Shown piece by piece: positions 1 through 5,368 of a stretch of 5,554 nt of DNA (position 1 is its first letter; every line of letters begins with the position of its first letter). The DNA is from Bacteroidota bacterium (GTDB lineage: Bacteria; Bacteroidota; Bacteroidia; B-17B0; Aurantibacillaceae): assembly GCA_023433205.1 (NCBI GenBank), contig JAEZDS010000221.1, forward strand, positions 1 to 5,554, given 5' to 3'. The notes below the pieces were generated by a model. The model had not been told where the DNA came from, did no database searches, and saw only the letters and a list, made by a program, of their open reading frames with translations. The position numbers were made by a program, and so were the translations under genes.

Positions 1-204
1 TTTTCAGTAAATTATGTTGTCGGTTCTGGCAAATTTCATGATGTCATAGCTTCAACGGAACGGAACTTTGCCTTCACGAACGCATCATTTGGAATTGAAA
101 TTCAAAATTTCTCCATTTATTACACAAAAGGGATATTTTTTGATTCTAGACTTTCGAACAATAATTATAGCAGAGTGACTGTAGGGATCAGTAAAATTTT
201 CTAA
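1..204 (+). CDS. C-terminal fragment of a probable outer-membrane beta-barrel protein
   Basis: Frame 1 is open from the left edge to a TAA at 202-204, giving 67 residues without a start, so the gene begins outside the window. The fragment alternates polar and hydrophobic or aromatic residues in short strands (for example FSVNYVVGSG, IEIQNFSIYYTKGIFF, YSRVTVGISKIF) and ends in phenylalanine after an amphipathic strand. Outer-membrane barrels typically end this way, because the terminal aromatic residue helps recognition by the BAM machinery. By hand count the fragment is about 33% G+C, clearly poorer than the genes to the right. A strong hairpin terminator follows, so this is a true gene end. 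The family cannot be named from this piece. A non-barrel beta-rich surface protein is the alternative. Confidence 0.65.
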   Translation, partial: FSVNYVVGSGKFHDVIASTERNFAFTNASFGIEIQNFSIYYTKGIFFDSRLSNNNYSRVTVGISKIF

Positions 205-244
205 AAGGGCAGATCTGCTTTAATTTAATCATTATATATAGAAC

Positions 245-278
245 GACTTCAACCTAGGAGCAAACAGTTGAAGTTTTT
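245..278 (+). terminator. Intrinsic terminator of the barrel-protein gene
   Basis: ACTTCAAC (246-253) pairs perfectly with GTTGAAGT (267-274) across a 13-base loop, with one extra G-T pair outside. The + strand continues in a run of five T (274-278). It lies about 40 bases after the TAA at 204. The minus strand has no matching T run after the stem, so it serves the + strand gene rather than the convergent DUF4145 gene that ends at 284. Confidence 0.7.
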
Positions 279-283
279 ATGAT

Positions 284-889
284 TCAGGAAGAGGACGCGC
301 GTCGTAACCGCATTTTTTCAAATTTTGGTCTCAAATCATAAAGTATTTCAAGCATCGCCTGCAAAAAATCGATGGCTTCTGCTGCCGTCTGTTGATCTAT
401 CACCTCAGCGCTTGCATGCGCTCCCTGGTTTCCAATAACACGGAGTTGATCACCCCAGTCTGCAAGTTCTTGACTAATCATCCCTTTTGTAGACATTGCT
501 TTAATTCCGGCGTATAAGGTTTTAGAACTTGGCTCAAACTCTTTTGTAATTGCTTCGAGTGCACGTCTGACCATTACGGCTGCGGCTAGGTACGCTTTAG
601 CGGCCTCGCATCGGACAGCTTCCTCATATGATTGCCGAACTATTTCCGGCAGCGGGTACCCAATATGGCGGTCGTGCGGGGGCCAGAGGCGGTAATACTC
701 ATCCGCTTCGAATCCAGTATCGTCTCCCATATCTTCTCTAAAATAAAGGGCTACCGTCGAACATCTTTCACATGATGCGAGTGTGTACTCCTCCGGTGGA
801 CCTGAGTCCGGTCGAGTGTGAATGGCAATTATCCGGAAGGAGCGAGGTGTTTCACACAAGGTGCAGTTGTATGTTATTGCTTTGTTCAA
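284..889 (-). CDS. DUF4145 domain protein with N-terminal Cys pairs
   Basis: A 201-residue protein. Residues 9-12 (CTLC) and 40-43 (CERC) form two CxxC pairs that probably bind zinc. The C-terminal half (about 85-190) has the DUF4145 pattern: a helical stretch with YLAAAVMVRRALEAI, then a helix ending in GMISQELADWGDQLR, then the signature RVIGNQGAH (150-158). DUF4145 occurs alone or attached to restriction-type enzymes. I recall it being linked to the HEPN group, but the R-to-H spacing here (seven residues between) is longer than the usual HEPN R-x4-6-H motif. Molecular function is unknown. The start is TTG: a TGA lies two codons upstream in frame, and the first CxxC pair is only eight residues in, so no later start keeps the zinc motif. 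An ATG at 899-897 is in another frame and stops quickly. No clear Shine-Dalgarno is seen. The gene stands alone, between a convergent + gene and the tRNA region. Confidence 0.82.
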   Translation of the reverse strand: MNKAITYNCTLCETPRSFRIIAIHTRPDSGPPEEYTLASCERCSTVALYFREDMGDDTGFEADEYYRLWPPHDRHIGYPLPEIVRQSYEEAVRCEAAKAYLAAAVMVRRALEAITKEFEPSSKTLYAGIKAMSTKGMISQELADWGDQLRVIGNQGAHASAEVIDQQTAAEAIDFLQAMLEILYDLRPKFEKMRLRRASSS

Positions 890-1114
890 TTGTCAGCATT
901 TTTATATCAATGGTTAGCAAAAAATGGATTCACCATATGTATTTGTATCGTCGATCAGATAACTACATCTCAGCGTCTATTAAATGTACTAAATATACCC
1001 TAGGAAGCGCATAAATCTCGCATTAATCCCAGAACCTTTGACCGAACCAGAAGTTCCTGTTAAGTTCATTTGGGGGAATCGTGAACACAAGTTATCAACA
1101 ACCAAAACCACCCC
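890..1114. other. Non-coding stretch upstream of the DUF4145 gene
   Basis: No convincing gene is visible on either strand. The short + strand reading frames that enter this stretch from 772 and 818 are antisense to the DUF4145 start and carry no recognisable motif. The stretch must hold the DUF4145 promoter on the minus strand, but I found no clean TTTG / TAnnTTTG pair. A GAACC direct repeat occurs near 1032-1048, too short to interpret. Confidence 0.5.
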
Positions 1115-1155
1115 TTGACCCCGAAATTTGCAAAATTGACCCCCACGTTGACCCC
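1115..1155. repeat. Cluster of three TTGACCCC direct repeats
   Basis: TTGACCCC occurs at 1115-1122, 1136-1143 and 1148-1155, that is, three copies in 41 bases, all in the same direction (GGGGTCAA on the minus strand). Spacing is uneven (21 and 12 bases between starts). As I recall, multiple GGGGTCA-type repeats occur near the ends of some IS21-family elements in Bacteroidota, so this may be a remnant of such an end. No transposase gene or second end is present here. The last copy abuts the T-rich tail of the tRNA terminator. One further TTGACCCC, inside the DUF748 gene near 2453, is probably chance. Confidence 0.6.
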
Positions 1156-1187
1156 AGAAAAACAAAACCCGCGACTGGCGCGGGTTT
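1155..1187 (-). terminator. Intrinsic terminator of tRNA-Ser
   Basis: The minus strand has ACCCGCG-CCAGT-CGCGGGT (stem arms 1179-1185 and 1167-1173, loop 1174-1178). Two more A-T pairs extend the stem to nine base pairs, and it is followed by TTTTGTTTTTC. It starts about 15 bases after the tRNA 3' end on the same strand. It is GC-rich with a strong T tract, a textbook rho-independent terminator. Confidence 0.88.
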
Positions 1188-1201
1188 CAGGGGTACTTTT
1201 G

Positions 1202-1291
1202 CGGTCAGGGGGGGATTCGAACCCCCGGTACGGCTTAACACCGTACGCCGGTTTAGCAAACCGGTGATTTCAGCCACTCATCCACCTAACC
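1202..1291 (-). tRNA. tRNA-Ser (anticodon GCU)
   Basis: A 90-base class II tRNA that folds fully by eye. The acceptor stem is GGTTAGG with CCTGACC, including one T-G pair. The D stem is GAT/ATC. The anticodon stem CCGGT/ACCGG holds the loop TTGCTAA, so the anticodon is GCT and reads AGC and AGU codons. A long variable arm, GTACGG-TGTTAAG-CCGTAC, is typical of serine tRNAs. The T arm is GGGGG-TTCGAAT-CCCCC. The discriminator base is G, as expected for serine. The 3' CCA is not encoded (CAA follows), so it would be added after transcription. A strong terminator lies immediately downstream. Confidence 0.97.
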
Positions 1292-1299
1292 AGGTAATA

Positions 1300-1349
1300 A
1301 AACGCCGTGCTAAACACGGTGTTTGTGTTGTGCTGCTCCGTTTTCGGAG
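1300..1349 (-). other. Two hairpins in the tRNA-Ser leader
   Basis: Reading the minus strand towards the tRNA, CTCCG-AAAA-CGGAG (1349-1336) comes first. Then comes a stem of AAAC-A-CCGTG against CACGG-C-GTTT (1324-1300) with loop TTTAG and one mismatch, followed by TTTTATTA just before the tRNA starts at 1291. The second hairpin is terminator-like, yet it sits between the only promoter-like sequence I see and the tRNA. It could be the end of transcripts coming from the DUF748 gene, a processing signal, or a weak attenuator. Structure is seen directly; role is inferred. Confidence 0.45.
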
Positions 1350-1353
1350 TTGG

Positions 1354-1382
1354 CAAATTTACGTAAAATTTGAGAATCCAAT
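1354..1382 (-). promoter_or_regulatory. Putative Bacteroidota-type promoter for tRNA-Ser
   Basis: On the minus strand, TAAATTTG (1361-1354) fits the -7 consensus TAnnTTTG exactly. Seventeen bases upstream is ATTG (1382-1379), a three-of-four match to the -33 box TTTG. Transcription would begin around 1347 and give a leader of roughly 55 bases before the tRNA. The region is AT-rich, so a chance match is possible. Confidence 0.45.
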
Positions 1383-1404
1383 GGCGGAACTTGATTTTCT
1401 TTGA

Positions 1405-1427
1405 AAAAAAGACCTCAGGTGTTTTTT
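1405..1427. terminator. Weak, possibly bidirectional terminator after the DUF748 gene
   Basis: AAAAAA-G-ACC (1405-1414) faces GGT-G-TTTTTT (1418-1427) across a TCA loop, with a single mismatch in the stem. On the minus strand the structure is flanked by a run of seven T. It lies about 80 bases downstream of the DUF748 stop codon. The GC core is only three pairs, so it would be a weak terminator at best. Confidence 0.3.
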
Positions 1428-1508
1428 GACTCAACTTACCGGGTTCCCAGACGCTTGCCTTTTATTGAAGATCCCTTCAGTTGGGCTTGCTACACTCTGC
1501 CTTCGTCC

Positions 1509-3869
1509 CTACCCGCCCCTGCTATTAAAGAACCGCCGCGTCTTTTTCCGTTCCATCTTAAATTTACTGCGCGGCTTGCTGTTGTCGTACAATAGCAGCT
1601 TCTCGTAAGCCGCTTTCATCTCCTCAGGAATTTCGCCGGAATAGGAGATCTGATGAAAGGAAAACCCGTTAAAAGGCACCCTCTCCTCCTCCTTTTTGAT
1701 CTTTACCCTGTCTCGCACCTTCTCCTCTTCAAAATACCGAAGAAATCTGTCGCGTCTGGCTGCCTTTAAGGCGCTGTACTTTTTGCTGATGAGCGCCTGG
1801 CCCACATAGGCCTCACAGAGCTGCTGCTGAGTGGGAAACTCTTTAACACCGGTCTTATCACGCATGTGCCGGGTAAACGTGGAGTCCTTTACTGCTATGT
1901 TTTGTATTTCCAGCGAATCAGCAGCAGCAAGAACATTCACCTTGCGTGTCTCCAGAAAATATTTTTTCCTGGCTTCAAAAAAAGCGAGGTGCTCTTTTTC
2001 TTTTTCCTGATAATATACTGCCTGCACCTCAATGCGGGCCGTTTTATTGTCTCGCAGAAAACCGGCCACCTCCTTTACATGCTCATCCTGTCCCGCCAAA
2101 AGCTGCACGGAACCGGGGAGCCAGTTAAAACTGATCTGCCGTTCTATTTTACTTTCAATGTTCCTCACCTCCCGGCGGTACCTGGAAGTGAGGGGCTTCA
2201 CAAAAATATTCGTGAGGGCATCAAACAACACATCACCTACACTTAACTTCGGATCCTTCAGGTTGCCGGCAATGGGAATTTCGTAATCTATGGCGTTTCC
2301 ACGTTCACGCACCACAAACATGATCAGTTTCATTGGCAGCCACTTGTTTTGCTCCGTACGCACACGGTCTGCAATTCGCGGGTCAATGATCAAAAGATGG
2401 TTATTGCTCCTGATATTCCCATTCTTCACCCGCCAGTTGCCTTTCAGCTCAATTGACCCCCGGTCGAGCGGATAAGAGGTGTAACGAAGCAGGTAGGGAT
2501 TCAGCACTGCAGCGTTGAGCTTTTCGAGATGATAGTCCAGGTCGAAGTCAGAACTGTCCTGCGGGTTGATGCTCAGATCTACCCGGAGCCTGCCATAAGG
2601 CCTGATGGCTGAACTCAGGCGCAGACGGGCGCGATGACTGCTGCTGAGTGAATCTGCCGTAAGGGTAAGAGGCTGAAGCGCTATTTTGAACTGCTCGTTG
2701 AGAGAATAATCGTGGTACTGCAGGCCGGCATTATACACGCCTATGCGGTTGATCGTATAGCTGCTGCGAAAAAAATTCCTTCCAAGCACATTCACATAAT
2801 CGGCAATGGCTATCACCAGGTTGAATTTCTCTGAGCTGGCGGCCTCCTTCAGTTTGCTACCTTTTTCGCCGAAGATCCTCTGTATGTTATCAAGGTGGTC
2901 ATACTTCTCGTAGCGCACAACAGGTTGAACCAGTGAAACTGAATCAATGTCGTAAATGTTTTGTGAGGGATTAAGATGGTCTATCTTCATCACAAATTTT
3001 TTGAAAGCTGCCAGGTCTTCGTGCTCGTTGTTTCCGAAGCTGAAATCATAAATGCCAACACCTCCTACGGCATTGATGTTTCGGGCATCCTTCAGGTTGC
3101 CGTCGGCCGTGATATCGAGGTTGATAAGCGCGTGAAACTTGCCGAAACGGGCGAGTTCATGCAGATACTGCTCAATAATGGCAAGATCGAGTCTGCGTAT
3201 GATCACATGGGAATGATAGTCTGAATTTTTGACGTTGAGAGAAAAATCGATCTCAAATTTGCCACTGCCTATGCCGGAATTGAAGTCGAGCCGGGCGGCA
3301 ACGGTGTCGGAGTTCCAGCTGAAACCACCGGATCTGATAAATACGTCCTTTATAAAATAACTCACCGGTGTGATATGTTCCTGCCAGTGAAAAGTGCCGT
3401 CTTCTATTTTAATATCAAGCAGGCTGAACCTTGTGCCGGGTCGCTCTTCCTTCTCATCTTTATCTTCCTTGCCGGAAAACTTCTCAACCAGATCGCTGAA
3501 GTTGAATCTCCCTTCCTGGTATTGGATGATCTTTATATCCGGTTCAGACAGTGTGAGATAATTGATCCTGTATTCGCCGCTGAGAAGTCCGGGAACACTG
3601 ATCTGTGTGCTGATCCCTCCCGCTGAAAAGAATACGGTATCACTGTCCTGTTCGTACACTCTGATGCCATCCAGATGAACGTATCCGGTGAGAGGATTTA
3701 CAATAGCCCAGCTCAGCGTGATCTGCCGTCCGGTGAATTTTTCATCGTACTTTTCAATAAAATATTTCAGGAGCGGCGAAAGCACAAGGAACAGCACCAA
3801 AAATAAACCTGCTATGATCCCCAGCGCAATAAAAAGGATCTTTCGCCACCTTACCTGCCCTCTGCGCAT
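1509..3869 (-). CDS. AsmA-like DUF748 family envelope protein
   Basis: A 786-residue protein that starts with a positively charged segment and one membrane helix (about residues 11-33), which would anchor it in the inner membrane with the rest in the periplasm. Next comes an AsmA-like beta-rich region: LTGYVHLDGIRVYEQD (60-75), YLTLSEPDIKI (104-114), LDIKIEDGTFHW (151-162) and HVIIRRLDLAIIEQYLHELARFGKF (221-245). The DUF748 core follows at about 450-565: YPLDRGSIELKGNW, then IPIAGNLKDPKLSVGDVLFDALTNIFVKPLTSRY, which carries the family's typical G-x-L-x-D-P signature. The last 200 residues are charged, with an OmpA-like stretch around 605-640. AsmA-like proteins are thought to form lipid-conducting grooves or affect outer-membrane assembly; the exact substrate is unknown. 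The ATG at 3869 is preceded by an A-rich stretch rather than a Shine-Dalgarno. It ends with TAG at 1511-1509. Confidence 0.85.
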   Translation of the reverse strand: MRRGQVRWRKILFIALGIIAGLFLVLFLVLSPLLKYFIEKYDEKFTGRQITLSWAIVNPLTGYVHLDGIRVYEQDSDTVFFSAGGISTQISVPGLLSGEYRINYLTLSEPDIKIIQYQEGRFNFSDLVEKFSGKEDKDEKEERPGTRFSLLDIKIEDGTFHWQEHITPVSYFIKDVFIRSGGFSWNSDTVAARLDFNSGIGSGKFEIDFSLNVKNSDYHSHVIIRRLDLAIIEQYLHELARFGKFHALINLDITADGNLKDARNINAVGGVGIYDFSFGNNEHEDLAAFKKFVMKIDHLNPSQNIYDIDSVSLVQPVVRYEKYDHLDNIQRIFGEKGSKLKEAASSEKFNLVIAIADYVNVLGRNFFRSSYTINRIGVYNAGLQYHDYSLNEQFKIALQPLTLTADSLSSSHRARLRLSSAIRPYGRLRVDLSINPQDSSDFDLDYHLEKLNAAVLNPYLLRYTSYPLDRGSIELKGNWRVKNGNIRSNNHLLIIDPRIADRVRTEQNKWLPMKLIMFVVRERGNAIDYEIPIAGNLKDPKLSVGDVLFDALTNIFVKPLTSRYRREVRNIESKIERQISFNWLPGSVQLLAGQDEHVKEVAGFLRDNKTARIEVQAVYYQEKEKEHLAFFEARKKYFLETRKVNVLAAADSLEIQNIAVKDSTFTRHMRDKTGVKEFPTQQQLCEAYVGQALISKKYSALKAARRDRFLRYFEEEKVRDRVKIKKEEERVPFNGFSFHQISYSGEIPEEMKAAYEKLLLYDNSKPRSKFKMERKKTRRFFNSRGG

Positions 3870-3965
3870 TTTTTTATTAAATTATAGTGACACAGGATAC
3901 GCAATTTTCAGGCCAGACACACAGTGTGCGATCAATAAAAACAGCAGCAGGGATACTCTGCGCAT
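3860..3965 (-). repeat. 10-base direct repeat at two successive start codons
   Basis: ATGCGCAGAG occurs on the minus strand at 3965-3956 and again at 3869-3860, 96 bases apart, each time as a start codon followed by two Arg codons (Met-Arg-Arg). The first begins the mini-ORF, the second the DUF748 gene. The match ends where the two proteins diverge (Val versus Gly). Confidence 0.6.
3882..3965 (-). CDS. Candidate 27-residue signal-like mini-ORF ahead of the DUF748 gene
   Basis: ATG at 3965-3963 to TAA at 3884-3882. The peptide begins MRRVSLLLFLLIAHCVSG and ends in LKIAYPVSL: a short positive start, a hydrophobic core of about nine residues, then a polar end, as in a signal peptide. AAGGA lies about eight bases before the ATG, a better ribosome site than most genes here have. 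The stop is only 12 bases before the DUF748 ATG and in the same frame, so the two reading frames are separated by TAA and four codons. The cysteine at residue 15 is not in a standard lipobox (His precedes it). It could be a leader peptide coupling translation, a small secreted peptide, or chance. Another frame over the same bases (66 codons, 4077-3877) looks less like a protein. Confidence 0.35.
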   Translation of the reverse strand: MRRVSLLLFLLIAHCVSGLKIAYPVSL

Positions 3966-4122
3966 GCCATTTTTCCTTTCTTATTGTTGTATTGGTAATT
4001 TTAATAATACAGCCTGGAAGGACCGTGATGCCGGTGAAATGGTGAGAAGACATCTTTGCTGTTGCAGCATCCGCCATTTTTTTGGCAAGGCCGCCAAATC
4101 AGCACAGCAGTGTTTTATTGGC

Positions 4123-4311
4123 TTATTTTACCACCGCTGTCTGCGGACTTGATGGATCTACATTACACATGTTGTGGGCTTTCGATTGTGTGGAGGCACA
4201 CACCTCTCCCGTAACAATAGCGGTGCGATCGTCGATACACTGATAGGTTTTACAACAGGAGGTGCAGGCAGATCCGCAGCTGATGGCCAGCAATAAGAGC
4301 TTCATTTTCAT
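4123..4311 (-). CDS. Small Cys-rich exported protein, unknown family
   Basis: A 62-residue protein with a short basic start (MKMK), a hydrophobic run LLLLAI and then seven cysteines at 12, 16, 19, 20, 25, 38 and 49. The first could be a lipoprotein cysteine (AISC), but the hydrophobic run is very short and the lipobox is not canonical, so plain secretion with disulfide formation, or metal binding, is equally possible. The rest is hydrophilic (CIDDRTAIVTGEVC, SKAHNMCNVDPSS). I do not recognise the family. Start choice: ATG at 4311 gives MKMK; the ATG two codons later would shorten the signal further. No Shine-Dalgarno is seen. It sits between the Spy-like gene (206 bases upstream) and the DUF748 gene on the same strand, with gaps too long for a tight operon. 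The residue pattern supports a real gene, but it is short. Confidence 0.6.
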   Translation of the reverse strand: MKMKLLLLAISCGSACTSCCKTYQCIDDRTAIVTGEVCASTQSKAHNMCNVDPSSPQTAVVK

Positions 4312-4448
4312 GACAAACGTTTTGATTTGTTTAAAAACGCCGGGAAAGGTGCTTTATTGTTTCCATCAAAATGGGCATGGAAGAAGGAATGGGCTCTACA
4401 CTGAAAAAAACTCGATGAAGTATTGGCAGCAATTAAAAGATAAAACAA

Positions 4449-4500
4449 CAGATCAATTGTAATCTGCGAACAACTAGTCCTGACTCGCTTTTCAGCCAGG
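4449..4500 (-). terminator. Candidate 3'-end hairpins of the Spy-like gene
   Basis: Two stems follow the stop at 4518 on the minus strand. CCTGGCT (4500-4494) pairs with AGTCAGG (4485-4479), seven pairs including one G-T, across GAAAAGCG, but no T run follows. Further on, CAGAT (4466-4462) pairs with ATCTG (4453-4449) and is followed by TTGTTTTATC. Either could mark the transcript end; neither is a strong terminator. Confidence 0.27.
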
Positions 4501-4517
4501 TCGGTAAAAGATCTGTC

Positions 4518-5156
4518 CTAATTCTTCTTTTTGCTCTTCTTGCCCTTTTTCCCCGCGTCCTTATCCAGGTCGGCAGCTTTTACGGCAGTGGAATCAATGG
4601 CAGGCATGGTATCAACAGGCGCCGGAGGCGGAGGTGGTGGCGGCAGTTTGGCCAGTCTCTTCTGCTTTTCGTTGATGATCACCCGGTCCGACTCAAGCTG
4701 CTGCTTCTGCACCGGTGTAAGGTAGCCGATCACAGTCTCATAAAAGGTGCTTTGCGCGGCTTTTAATCCCCTGTAAACGCCTTCTTTGGAAAGGTTAATG
4801 TCGTTGCTATCAAGCTTTCCGCGGGCAAAACTCTCGCTCTGGCGCCTGTCTCTGGCAGCCACCAGCCAGATGTCCTGCTGCTCGGCTGTGAGACTGAACC
4901 TCTCGGTAGCCAGTTGTACTTCTTCCTCTACCGAGGCGGTTTCATAAACACTTTTGTAATCCATTATTTTGGTTCTTTCTTCAGAAGAGCTGCCGGCTGC
5001 CGGCGTTGTGGCACCCGGAGTAACCGCTGTTGAAGTGGCCGCCGAAACCGGCGTTGTGGCCGCGCCCACTGCAGGTGAAACCTGAGCGCTGTCGCTTTGC
5101 GCAACAGCAGCCTGAAACATAAAAATGGAAGGAATGATCAAAAATTTTAATCGCAT
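4518..5156 (-). CDS. Periplasmic LTxxQ (Spy/CpxP-like) protein with Pro run and Lys-rich tail
   Basis: A 212-residue protein when started at the ATG at 5156, which gives a clear signal peptide (MRLKFLIIPSIFMFQAAVAQ, likely cut after AVA). A start at 5225 would add 23 residues with no signal character, so I reject it. Residues 21-58 are a flexible Ser/Thr/Ala/Pro linker. Residues 60-170 are helical and charged and carry two LTxxQ motifs: LTAEQ at 89-93 and LTPVQ at 146-150. Paired LTxxQ motifs mark the Spy/CpxP group of periplasmic stress chaperones and metal-resistance proteins, though overall resemblance is limited. Seven prolines in a row (172-178) and a lysine-rich end (KKGKKSKKKN) follow, neither typical of Spy. 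It diverges from the gene at 5369. Its role is probably envelope-related; the precise function is unknown. Confidence 0.72.
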   Translation of the reverse strand: MRLKFLIIPSIFMFQAAVAQSDSAQVSPAVGAATTPVSAATSTAVTPGATTPAAGSSSEERTKIMDYKSVYETASVEEEVQLATERFSLTAEQQDIWLVAARDRRQSESFARGKLDSNDINLSKEGVYRGLKAAQSTFYETVIGYLTPVQKQQLESDRVIINEKQKRLAKLPPPPPPPAPVDTMPAIDSTAVKAADLDKDAGKKGKKSKKKN

Positions 5157-5216
5157 AATATTTGAAATAATAACAGGGTGATGCAAAAGCTGTGCCATCA
5201 GCACTTTTTGATAAAT

Positions 5217-5226
5217 TGTGGCCACA
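5217..5226. promoter_or_regulatory. Palindrome in the divergent promoter region
   Basis: TGTGGCCACA is a perfect 10-base palindrome, 60 bases before the Spy-like start and about 140 bases before the divergent + gene. Its position would suit an operator acting on one or both genes. It is a single short site, so chance is quite possible. I found no convincing TTTG / TAnnTTTG promoter pair for either gene in the 212-base interval (5157-5368). Confidence 0.25.
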
Positions 5227-5368
5227 GTTCTTTATTGGCGCCGTTACTGCGAGCAGTTTTAGTCCTATTAATTATACCATATAAGTTGTTCCACACACGC
5301 ATTTGCTTTTTTTGTTACCTTAATTGCCAAACCGTTTCAGAAAACAACCGGCATCCAACAAAAGAAAG

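Noticed and set aside
1092..1100. TTATCAACA, close to a DnaA box
   Set aside because: A single imperfect site with no cluster, no dnaA or dnaN gene and no other origin features.
1081..1404. A + strand reading frame of 107 codons beginning with GTG
   Set aside because: It runs antisense through the tRNA-Ser gene and its terminator. The VRGGFEPP-type stretch is the usual false translation of a tRNA complement.
1866..3626. Several + strand frames of 60-126 codons within the DUF748 gene
   Set aside because: They are antisense to a long, well-supported coding region and have no recognisable motifs.
3877..4077. A 66-codon minus strand frame between the DUF748 and Cys-rich genes
   Set aside because: No signal, domain or sensible composition. 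It overlaps the more protein-like mini-ORF in another frame.
4081..4098. Perfect hairpin TTTGGC / GCCAAA after the Cys-rich gene
   Set aside because: On the minus strand it is followed by A rather than T residues, so it is not an intrinsic terminator.
4262..4462. A + strand frame ending in YWQQLKDKTTDQL
   Set aside because: Its first part is antisense to the Cys-rich gene, and no ribosome site or family resemblance supports it.
5157..5225. Upstream start for the Spy-like gene adding 23 residues
   Set aside because: The extension would bury the clear signal peptide that begins at 5156.
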